Shown piece by piece: positions 9,688-18,600 of a stretch of 64,000 nucleotides of DNA. Under the pieces are notes generated by a model. It made no database searches. It saw only the letters and a list, made by a program, of their open reading frames with translations, and was not told the origin of the DNA. Source of the DNA: Nitzschia sp. DOCU1 (Eukaryota > Bacillariophyta > Bacillariophyceae > Bacillariales > Bacillariaceae); NCBI GenBank assembly GCA_951394045.1, contig OX596000.1:1-64000 (forward strand), given 5' to 3'. Each line of letters opens with the position of its first letter. The stretch's first letter is position 1. The translations under genes and the position numbers were made by a program.

Positions 9688-10220
9688 TGCAGTACACTGC
9701 TTTGCACGTCGACTCCTTCGAATGATTGTAGTCCAAAATTATTAGTCTACTTAGTCATGTGCGACATCATGTGTGATGACGTAGCATGACGAAAGCGTTG
9801 CGCGCGGACGCGGACGCTAGGCCGGTCTCGGACATCCTCGGACAGGCCCATAACCTATTGACGTCACCGACGACGTGACGTTGCACGACACAGGCATCGC
9901 GCATGACTCCTGCTGGTCGAATGCCGATGAGATCCTAGTGTCAATGCCACCTAAGATCTGGCACCTCGATGACATTGCGGTGACTATACTTTATTCCAGA
10001 GTAGCTGACGACGTCCAAAGAACCCTAGTACAACGTCGTAGCTAATCTACTACAAGATGCATCAACCTCCTGTTCGGATTGTTGTCGATGCATGTCAAAG
10101 GTCTCGACTCTACTAGAACTACGAGAGCCTACGAGACAACTTGCATGAGAAATACATCTAGTTTTTAACTTAGCCATAATTTTTTCACAACTATTTCGAT
10201 CCTACAAACGACGTAGTGCA
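9688..10220 (+). repeat. 3' LTR of the gypsy element
   Basis: 533 bp, same ends as the 5' LTR and no difference seen on reading through. The TGACGT cores recur at 9777, 9859 (palindrome) and 9876. Followed by ATTA, the second half of the target duplication. Confidence 0.95.
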
Positions 10221-11007
10221 ATTATTATACTTATGTTGCTAAATATTGTTCATATGCCAAATCAACGTATTAAAGTTGTCTTTGAAATTTAAAATGAAAG
10301 GCATGGCACAAACAACGAGGAAAATCCGAGCAATATCCATGAAGTTAAGGCAAAACACGTCATTGTACGACCTGGGTGCCTCGTGCTGGATCTCGGTATG
10401 CGCGACATCCCCCTCGCGGAGCCCTAAAAGTCCCCAAATGCCGCTGAAAATTGTTTTGAAACTGAATCTATCGTCCCTTGGATGTATATGTTGAAACAGT
10501 TACCTAAAAACGGTAGGTTTGTGAGGAGAACTAGTGATTTGCGCTCTTTGGGTATTGTGCACAACAATTTCGCAAGTGTCTTTCCAATCATCTGGCATAG
10601 GAATGGGGATAATCATCACCCACAATAGGTAGGTTACGTCTGTCAGCCATTTGTATAATGGGAGAGGTATGGGTGAAAAAACGAGAGAAAACAGACAAAA
10701 TCCTGGTGAGAATGAGCCTGCCGAACTTTTGGAAGGATTTACCTGAATATTGGGGGAGACCCCTTTTTCTTTTAAAAAATTTCGGCCCCCTTTTTTTCTA
10801 ACAGTGATTTCACTATGGTGATCCCCTTAATTATAAAATGCTCCCCCAAACGTTTGGAATACATCACTGACCTTTGTTGGTCATCGGTTGTAGTCCTCTT
10901 TTTGGATTGTCCTTGCTACCAAGAAGTAGGCTAACATCTTACTAACTATCTACATATTCAAATTCCTCATTTCCATGGTCTGACTTCTGTATCTCTCTGT
11001 TCTATGC
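10221..11007. other. AT-rich subtelomeric DNA without a gene
   Basis: Only short frames without codon-like composition (for example 10246-10494). It holds poly-A/T and C-rich tracts near 10750-10800. No repeat partner was seen elsewhere in the window. Confidence 0.5.
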
Positions 11008-11149
11008 TCAACACTATTCCTATTCCTAATCCTATTTCCCCCACTATCCCTATTCCTATTCCTACTTTCCTTTTTCCTTTTTCCTTCTTCCTTTTTCCTT
11101 TTCCCTTTTCCCTTTTACCCATTACCCATTACCAATTACCCTAACCCTC
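11008..11149. repeat. Subtelomeric repeat, copy 2, with interstitial telomere tract
   Basis: CCTATT and CTTTTTCC pyrimidine-rich block ending in ATTACCCTAACCCT (11136-11149). Matches 1240-1383 and 12370-12502. Downstream TATCAAATATATAAG at 11172 matches 1389, so this copy and copy 1 share flanking sequence as well. Confidence 0.8.
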
Positions 11150-11311
11150 AGGACAGTGTTCGAAGATGGGCTTATCAAATATATAAGTAATGCCAACATG
11201 GACTACATTAGTTTTTATTTTTTAAAAACTTAATCAGCCCCTTTATGCATGACTGGGAATATGTATGATTGTACTGAACTAGTTTTTTCTCTGCACTGCA
11301 CACGACCAGTG

Positions 11312-11545
11312 TACCTTACTACTGGAGAAGCTACAAATGAAATTGTTCATATCTCCACCAATACTGGTCCATTTCCAGTAGTTCTTTCACCACTACAACC
11401 TGTATGACAACACAAAGACGGCCTTTGATGTGAAATAAATCCACAAAGCTTTCTAACTACCTTACTACTGGACACCCACCAGCTACAATGGAAATTGTTC
11501 ATATCTCCACCAATACCGGTCCATTTTCAGTAGTTGTTTCACTCC
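11312..11545. repeat. Two direct repeats of about 85 bp, period about 146
   Basis: TACCTTACTACTGG...ATCTCCACCAATAC begins at 11312 and again at 11458, each followed by GGTCCATTT-CAGTAGTT-TTTCAC. About nine in ten bases agree. Part of the subtelomeric repeat fabric; related to 1585-1630. Confidence 0.75.
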
Positions 11546-11770
11546 CACAACCAGTATAACAAGCCACACAGGGTGAGTAGTGTGGATCACGTGCACAATG
11601 CTTTGTTTGGAGATAGTGGTGGTCAAATGGTCCAATCAGTAATGGAAGCAAGGGAACATCATGCAGTATCTTGTTGGTGCGCGTTTCAATTTCTTCACCA
11701 TAAACAATTTAACTACCTTTTTATGTATTTTATAGCATTCAGATGATGTAGAACAGTCAGCTACCGTGGG

Positions 11771-12154
11771 GTCCTTACTACTTGCAGGCTATGAGAATCC
11801 TGAATTCAGTATCTCAAGGGAAGCTGACAACTCTGTTGGGCTCATTTCTAAGAAGCAGGCCAACTAACAGCACAACTAACTAGCTACCTAGCTAACTATC
11901 CACATATCCATCTATGAGGTGACAATACAAAAAGGCTGCATGAGTCAGCATGACATACTTGAGTCCTTACTACAAGCAAGCTATGAGATGCATGAATTCA
12001 GTATCTCAAGAAAAGCTGTAACTTTATGGGGCTCGTTTCTAAGAAGCAGGCGAACTAACACCGTAACTACCTGTCTACCTAACTACTTATCCACATATCT
12101 ATCTACGAAGTAACAAGACAAGGAGGCTGTATGAGTGCGCATGACAAGCTGGGG
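11771..12154. repeat. Two tandem subtelomeric repeats, period about 192 bp
   Basis: GTCCTTACTAC at 11771 and 11963 opens two units that share ATGAATTCAGTATCTCAAG-like, TTTCTAAGAAGCAGGC and TATCCACATAT blocks. Divergence is moderate (roughly one difference in seven). No convincing coding content. Confidence 0.75.
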
Positions 12155-12297
12155 TGGCTCATATGAGCAACAAGTATGATCAGAGGTAGATTCATGAAGA
12201 GGTTGCGCATATGTAAGTATGAACAAATATGATGAGCTGAGGAAGGTTGTATGAATGAACATGATATCAATGGGAGACTAATGCATAAAGAAGACTG

Positions 12298-12502
12298 ATG
12301 ACAAAGTATAATAATGTAGTGAAACCTCATCTTCTCCCATTCTTCTCATTTTACTTAAAATTCTATGTTTCCAACTCTGCTGTTTCCTAGTCCTATTACT
12401 ATTCCTATTTTCCCCACTATCCCTATTCCTATTCCTACTTTCCTTTTTCCTTTTCCCTTCTTCCTTTTCCCTTTTACCCATTACCAATTACCCTAACCCT
12501 AA
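12298..12502. repeat. Subtelomeric repeat, copy 3, with interstitial telomere tract
   Basis: GATGACAAAGTAT-ATAAT start and CCCTAACCCTAA end (12491-12502). Nearly the same as 1164-1380, but the similarity stops at the telomere units, unlike copy 2. It marks the inner edge of the repeat-rich subtelomere. Confidence 0.85.
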
Positions 12503-12980
12503 GAGTCCTCGTATTGACCATCTGTCGTGAGTCGTGTCTCTGGGGACTATAGTGCTTATGCGCCATCAATCAGCATCTTATGTTCTCCCCATGTACACAT
12601 GATTTCTCCACATTCTTCACATTGTAGTTGTATCCGTTCTCTGTCCCGGACTGTTCTCCTTTATTCTCTTGTTCTCTTGTTCTCCTTTTGTTAGGATGCG
12701 CCTTCAAGAGGTCTTTATTATTGTGACACCTTATTGACATCCGCCATCAATGTCAGTCATGTGCTTATATGTTTGTCTGCTGATGTCACGTTGTGTCAGT
12801 CCTTTAGTGTTCATCTGTCTGTTTGTGTAATCCGTGTATTCCCTGTATTCGTATGTATGAATCCTTGGAGTTGGATATCAACATACTGCAACAGAGAGGG
12901 ATAGGAGCACATGGGTATTGCGGCAACAAAAATTCAGAGAAATACCCTTCGAGCTTTGGAGAGTTTGAGTTTGTGACATA
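12503..12980. other. Intergenic, no gene seen
   Basis: T-rich sequence upstream of the oxygenase-like gene, with TTCTC-rich runs at 12640-12690. No repeats or frames of note. Confidence 0.5.
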
Positions 12981-13871
12981 ATGCCGTTTGCACGGAAGGA
13001 TGTGGTGGAGTTCGTGGGGTTGTTGTCAATCACGGATAAGAGTCGGCGTGTCCGATGGAGACGTGAAAATGAAAAGAGAGTAAAGACGATGAGCGAGTCG
13101 AAAAGTTTCGAAGAAAAGGAAAAGGCGGCAAGAGAGATGGCTTATTTAGCAGGCAATTATCTAGCGTCAACGTTGAAGTTTCGGCGAAAGACACGATGTA
13201 CCTTGACGGTGGGGACGGGCAAGAGCAAAAAATATCAGAAATGGAGTGATTGGGAGGAGGAGTGGAGTGTGCGGAGGTACATCCATCTTCGCAATGTGTT
13301 AGACCTTGTTTTTATGGAGAAATTGAGCATGGAGTTGTTGAGGCAAAAGCCCGCTCGAGCTTGTTTCAAATTTGACAATAGGATCAATACATGTTTGTTG
13401 TTTGAGGGAGCACTTGTGGAAAAGTTGGATCAGGATTGTCCGGTCTTGGGTGCGTTCTGACAAGGATTGTTGGCTGGTATGGGATGGAAAGACAAACGCT
13501 TCGTGGATGTCACCATAGTCCATTCAACTCCGTGGAATAAAAGTGCTGGAGCTCTCCACAGGGACGTGGAGGAGTACAAGGCAAAGGAACCGGGGCCGGG
13601 TGGCAAATACCCTTTGGTATTTTGGATACCAATGGTGTACGACAGTGGAAAAAGCTGTGCATCGATAAAGTTGAAGCCACCGAAAGGAAAGAGAGGAAAC
13701 GAGACAAAGGAAAGGGAGTGTTCCGTGGATGTAGGGTCGGTTCTTCTGCTTGATGCAGTTGAATTGGAACATGGGACAGCAGCCTGGGAAGGCACCAAGT
13801 TTCCGGCTAAACGCCTGGTAATACTTTTTCACGGCGATGAGAGATTAAGATATACTGATAATAGTAAATAA
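12981..13871 (+). pseudogene. 2OG-Fe(II) oxygenase-like gene with one in-frame TGA
   Basis: One open frame of about 296 codons is interrupted by a single TGA at 13458-13460. The upstream part (159 aa) is basic and helical. The downstream part has the outline of a double-stranded beta-helix dioxygenase: ALHRDVEEY gives an HxD metal pair, ELEHGTAAW a distal His, and KRLVILFHGD the Arg/Lys region. GSVLLLD and LVFWIPMVY look like core strands. Family known: Fe(II)/2-oxoglutarate enzymes hydroxylate proteins, nucleic acids or small molecules; the substrate here is unknown. The frame continues cleanly after the TGA, so a nonsense mutation, a selenocysteine or readthrough are all possible, in that order. 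Subtelomeric position fits gene decay. Family call moderately sure. Confidence 0.55.
13458..13460 (+). other. In-frame TGA in the oxygenase-like gene
   Basis: Reads GCG TTC TGA CAA GGA with no frame change on either side; it is the only stop between 12981 and the TAA at 13869-13871. Confidence 0.8.
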
Positions 13872-13912
13872 TAAATTTTCTATTAATGAGGTAAATTTGC
13901 CTATTGGAATTA

Positions 13913-14272
13913 TCAGGTTTCATTTAGCGAAACAAAAAAGGAAAGGATTGAAGATTGGGTGCCCTTCTTGACCCCCCGTTTGGCGTCTCTCTTGGCCTTC
14001 TTGTTGAGACGTTCGGTGATCTGGAGCAGTTCTCTGGCTTTGACTTCATCCTCTGTTGGCTTGGGTGGTAGTTTGCGTACTTCCCGCCAGCATATGTCAC
14101 AGTCGCAGTGAACTTTCATACGACAATCAGCTCGCCGCGGTTCGCAAAGATTGATGGGGCGTAGCTGGGGGATAGGTGGGGGTGACCCAGTGGAACTCCA
14201 CTTTTTATTCTTCATGTTGATGGAGGATCTCTCTGATAATGAGGATTTCGGCATGTTGGAGGGGGGTGTCAT
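13913..14272 (-). CDS. Small Cys-rich protein with C-terminal PIP-box-like motif
   Basis: 119 aa, family not recognised. The N-terminal third is Ser/Pro-rich. Residues 43-62 hold a compact cysteine/histidine cluster (NLCEPRRADC, then HCDCDIC) that could bind one or two zinc ions. A charged helical stretch (residues 73-100, ending KRDAKRG) follows. The C-terminus carries QSSILSFF, which fits the PCNA-interacting pattern Q-x-x-I-x-x-F-F near the end of the protein, followed by only a few residues. If real, it would link the protein to replication or repair at PCNA. Convergent with the oxygenase-like gene (41 bp between stops). The N-terminus could lie further upstream, in the stretch before the assembly gap. 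Confidence 0.55.
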   Translation of the reverse strand: MTPPSNMPKSSLSERSSINMKNKKWSSTGSPPPIPQLRPINLCEPRRADCRMKVHCDCDICWREVRKLPPKPTEDEVKARELLQITERLNKKAKRDAKRGVKKGTQSSILSFFVSLNET

Positions 14273-14556
14273 TCGATTTTTGGGCGTTGGTGCTGCGGGT
14301 CGAATGTCGTTACGATTTGGTGTCCATAACGGAAAAGTTGTAGAGGGAGGGGGGTGGGGGGGGGGGGTCGGGAACGGTGGATTGAAAATGTTGAAAAGAG
14401 AGTGTTACGTGTCGGCAATGGGGGGTTGCTTCCATGTTGGTTGTCAGCTGAATGGGAAATGGCAATTGGGGAGGTCCGAATGGAGGGGTTCCTTTGGTGA
14501 TTGCCAAAGTGTGCATTTGTCAATGGGGTGAGAGGGTTAGTGAATGGGATCCTACT
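14273..14556. other. G-rich stretch up to the assembly gap
   Basis: The plus strand is strongly G-rich, with an almost pure G run at 14345-14367 able to form G-quadruplexes. No supported gene. The composition probably explains why the assembly breaks at 14557. Confidence 0.6.
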
Positions 14557-14756
14557 NNNNNNNNNNNNNNNNNNNNNNNNNNNNNNNNNNNNNNNNNNNN
14601 NNNNNNNNNNNNNNNNNNNNNNNNNNNNNNNNNNNNNNNNNNNNNNNNNNNNNNNNNNNNNNNNNNNNNNNNNNNNNNNNNNNNNNNNNNNNNNNNNNNN
14701 NNNNNNNNNNNNNNNNNNNNNNNNNNNNNNNNNNNNNNNNNNNNNNNNNNNNNNNN
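14557..14756. other. Assembly gap, 200 N
   Basis: Exactly 200 N, same length as the second gap, so it is a placeholder of unknown true size. G-rich on both sides. Confidence 0.99.
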
Positions 14757-15075
14757 TACTTGGGGGGGGGAGGGCGCCTTTAGTGAGGGGGAAAATTGCT
14801 GGGGATATGGGGGAAAATGACCATATGTAAGGAAAAAATGGGGGGTACTTATGGGTACCCCCATATTTTCCCTTTCCTGATGGGGACTTTTGGGGCGACT
14901 TTCTGCAGAAACGAACCGAAAGCAGAATGTAGAGATGCTCCATTATAACTACTAGTATTGATAAAAGCTAGGCGAGAATGGAAAAAGTAATGTGGCATGG
15001 CCTATGGAATTCTGAGCTCATGTAGTTTGACGGTGCTTTCATAGTAGCTATTAGGTATTTTGCGCGCATCGACAG
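14757..15075. other. Unique sequence between gap 1 and duplicated segment
   Basis: Begins with a G run (14762-14772). No gene seen. The last base before the duplicated segment is 15075; beyond it the sequence matches 35271 onward. Confidence 0.6.
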
Positions 15076-15133
15076 TCGTTAATCGCATGGGTCATCTAGA
15101 AACCTGGAGTGGTTCCAGTATCCTGGTACAATG

Positions 15134-15159
15134 TCTACACAGCATGTACGCTGTGTAGA
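15134..15159. promoter_or_regulatory. Perfect inverted repeat upstream of the surface-protein gene
   Basis: TCTACACAGC-ATGTAC-GCTGTGTAGA, two 10-bp arms and a 6-bp centre, about 520 bp before the start codon. A partial second copy (CTACACAGCGTGTAC) lies near 15290, and the surroundings of both (GTGTAGAA, TGTACTG-CCCGCA-AAC, GA-GATGC) are an imperfect direct repeat. It may be a binding site for a dimeric regulator, or a remnant repeat. Confidence 0.45.
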
Positions 15160-15675
15160 ACCTACGCAAAAGTGTACTGCTCCGCAAAACCGAAGATGCA
15201 GACCATCCATAGTGGGCTTCCATCGCCTCGGATGGCAAGCGGATCTTTGCTGTGAGAAAAAATTGCGCACCCTTTTCTGGTAGTGATGCTACACAGCGTG
15301 TACAGGGCAGTTTTTGCGTAGACGCGTGTAGAAAAATGTACTGGCCCGCACAACGGAGGATGCCGCCGTTCCATTGCATACACTATCGCTTGTGGGAGTC
15401 ATGACCATGGCGAGCAGAAGGCGGGGAAGGAAATCTGCAGGGCGGGCTTAATGTACCTTGAAAAATGGGACGATAAATGCTTGGAAAAGTTCTTTTCTCC
15501 TGCCCTCTTGGGTAATAGCCCTTCTCGAGCGCCGGTTTTGTTCTTTGGCGTTTCGATTGACACATGGCAATGATGCCTTTTCTCCGCATCGAAGTGCTTC
15601 CTCATCCCCCATCGATAGAGCACACATCGCCAAGCAAGGAATCGCTTAGACAGAGCCTTTTTCTTTCTGTTGAGG
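15160..15675. other. Upstream region of the surface-protein gene
   Basis: No gene supported; small frames on both strands overlap the imperfect repeats and lack coding character. The last 30 bp are T/C-rich (CCTTTTTCTTTCTGTTGAGG) before the ATG at 15676. Confidence 0.5.
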
Positions 15676-18600
15676 ATGAAGAGCAACTATCAACACCAAG
15701 AGGGCAGCCGCGACGGCAATAAGAAGATGGAGGTGACTGCAGCGGGGCCGCGGGCGCCGCAGCAGCCAAAATCAGGTAAATTGTCGGCCTCTTTCGGTGG
15801 GGGGTGCATTGCTCATCCTTGTTGCCGTGGAGCTACGTCGGCCGGCGCCTGTCTAGTACTCGTCATGCTGCTGGTTCTGCTCGCACTTCTATTCTGCGGC
15901 ACCACTACCGAACGTACTAATACTAGTAGTCGTGTAATTCCAAGCATTGCGGAGCCTGAATGGTCCGGACTACTTTCCAGGCTTTACTCTGTGGCTACGG
16001 TGGTACGAATTCAAATTGATGACAAGAATGAAGAGGAAATTCAACAAGATGAGGAATACGATGAAGGCAAAGAGCAATATAACAACAACATCAGCAGAGA
16101 GCTCGAAGAGGAAACCGTCCTCAACGACGACTGTGTCTTCTCGGCTGAAACACCCTTTGCTTTCCTAATGCTAGTGGAGCTCCTTAGTCAGCAAGACAGA
16201 TGCGTTGGTGTTGCAGCCGATGGGAGATTCGGCGTTTTAAGTGAAAACGACGAGGCTCAAATCAAGAATGAAATACTGACCACGTTCACCATTTTGGCAG
16301 AGCGATATTGTGATCCAAATTCCCGTAACGTCACAAGCGTTGAGCTTGTCCGACAGGCAATTTCGCCTTCTGCTCCACCGTCGTCGCAGGAGGGAGGCAC
16401 TTTGACCTTGGAAATCAAAGTTCTGGGGACGCTGCGTTGCAAAGAATCAGAGGAGGGTTGCGACGTTGGTAAGATCGGTTTGTTCGATCTTCCTAGACCG
16501 CAGGAACAGTTAGATATTCTACAACAAGAACAGACGTGTCCGTGCCCCGTGTCGAACAACACGGCATATACAATCGTAAACAACCGAGGTCCAACCGAGG
16601 CAGAGTTTATGGAAAAGTTTGGTGTCCTATTGGGCATTTCGGCTCCTCCACTAGAGTGCTCGGATCTTCGTGTTGCTGACTGTGCGTTTGGAAGTGTTTT
16701 CCAGTCGGCTCTTGTAATTACTTTTGCTGACCCCGAGGAGGCCAGAAATGCAACAGAACTTATTCAAACAGAGGCATTAAGGACGCTGAATGAACTTACT
16801 AAACCGGATGACCCCGAGGTTTGCTACCCAGAATTCCGGATCATCCAAAGTGTCGATGTTGTTTTCAACGAAGCCAGTCGCCAACTCCAGCAAATGGGCG
16901 CCAAGAACAATACTAATGAAACGAATTTCGCTAAGCCGCCACTTGCGAATTTCATGGCGCCAAAAGGTTTTGCAAATGGAAGTGAAGAATTGCTCAATGT
17001 CACTGTAGTTCCATCACAATCACCGACGCCTTTGTTCGATGCTGCCCCGCAGCTTACCGCTATCCTTTACGTTGAAGGAGTTTGTTCTGAATGTGGAAGT
17101 AAGCTCTTCTTGAGCGACGACGTAAACGCAAGACAAAGACATCTTCGAGAATCATTCCAACACGCAATGGTACTAGATCGTCCATCAAAGCGCCAACTTC
17201 AAGAAGATTTCGGCAACCTAACGGCAGAATCCTATTGCTATTGTCCCATTGATTCTCAAGTCGTGGCTTCGCCATTTTTGGCAATCGAGCAGTTCAAAAC
17301 GACTCTGGAAGGGCGACTTCAGCTCGAGATCTTAGAAATCCAAGAGGTGGAGCCGGGCGACATCGGCTTAGACGACATGTATCGTTATCCCTGTACTGAT
17401 GTAGCGACAACATTCCAGAAAAATGTCACGCTGGAGCTTCAGGTTACATGCAGTTCTGCTGAGTTATCTGCCAACGAAAAAACCAAGATCGCATTGGCTT
17501 ACATTACCGCCTACAATGGCCTTGGCAGTGCGGTGTGCGACCCGTTCAAGTTGGAAGTGACCTCCGCCAAGGTTGTTGAGACAGGAGCCTTTCTGGCCGA
17601 CGGCGTCAGTTTACCACTCATGCTTGAAGTCAGTTGCGATCCGCTCGATACCAACGTTTACGGATTCCCCCAGTCCCCGATAAACGAGACAATGATGGGA
17701 TCCGCAGGGGATGCGAGGAGACATTTGTACGAAGAAGCGGGGGGGATGTGTAGCTGTGAAGCAACACTACCCAGGCGGGCCCCATCGGAAGCCGAAGTCG
17801 TCGATGCGCTTCGTCTATCTTTGTTGCAAGAGGAAGATGCCGGCCAAACCTCGTGCATTGCCAACACGACCGCATGTGACTTCGGGACGGGCTTCACGTC
17901 GAGTGTTCTACTTGAAGTTGCAGTCAACAATACCGTCGAAGTCGCAGCCGCCAACGAAACCCTTGCCGCTGATCCCCAGGAAACTGCAGCTATCTTGCAA
18001 ACAGCATATACAAATGCATTGAACAGGGTAGTCGGCGGTGGAAACGCCGTGCAATGCAACCCTTGGTTTGGCGTTGTCACCAATACTGAATACTTTCTCG
18101 ACTTCGTTTATAACAGCGTCGAGAAGAGCGCTAACCAGACTGCTGCAAGGCGTCAGCTCCAGGCTATGGCAACAGCAACTGAAGGTCCTACAGCGAGCAC
18201 GGCGCCTACTTCGGAACCGACAAGTACATTCATGTACTCCTGGCCTACCTCCGGCGCCAACGTCAGCGACGTTCCCACTGCGGCTCCAACTACTTTGTTC
18301 AATGATGATAATCATTTTGTCGTGCTTGATGCATTTGGGGTGTGCAACGGTTGTCCAACGGAACTCGTTTTCAGTAACGAAGCCAATGATGTTCGGAGAC
18401 GAATCAACAAGATCAGTAGTACCGAGGACAACTTTACGAGGGTCCTGCAAGATGTAGCGGGGGAGGTACCAGAATCCGAATGCTTTTGCCCGATCGGAAC
18501 GGTTCAGGCTGTGCCCGATCTTCAGCAGATCTCGCTCCTTGAAATCGTTCAAGAGGAGTTAGCACAGCTGAGCAACACAATCACCTTAGTAGGAGCCGTA

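Larger units (their letters stand above)
4491..10220 (+). mobile_element. Complete Ty3/gypsy LTR retrotransposon
   Basis: Two 533-bp LTRs (4491-5023 and 9688-10220) with TG...CA ends bracket gag and pol. The flanks share ATTA (4487-4490 and 10221-10224), a 4-bp target duplication. Domain order protease, reverse transcriptase, RNase H, integrase places it in Ty3/gypsy (Metaviridae-type), unlike the copia order. No difference was seen between the LTRs and both frames are intact, so insertion is recent. It landed 71 bp downstream of the 437-aa gene. A GGGGGCGGG polypurine tract precedes the 3' LTR. No TGG-type tRNA primer site is seen after the 5' LTR. Confidence 0.95.

Noticed and set aside
1164..12502. 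Regularly spaced repeats as a CRISPR array
   Set aside because: Repeats are long, diverged and eukaryotic subtelomeric; no short repeat-spacer pattern is present.
14269..14943. Open frames running through the N gap
   Set aside because: Artefacts of unknown bases; nothing can be said about coding.
15079..15383. Minus-strand frames upstream of the surface-protein gene (also at 35274-35578)
   Set aside because: They follow an imperfect direct/inverted repeat and overlap in several phases, without coding character.
17908..18552. A 214-codon minus-strand frame (also at 38103-38747)
   Set aside because: Shadow of the 1665-aa surface-protein gene; no recognisable domain and lies wholly within it.
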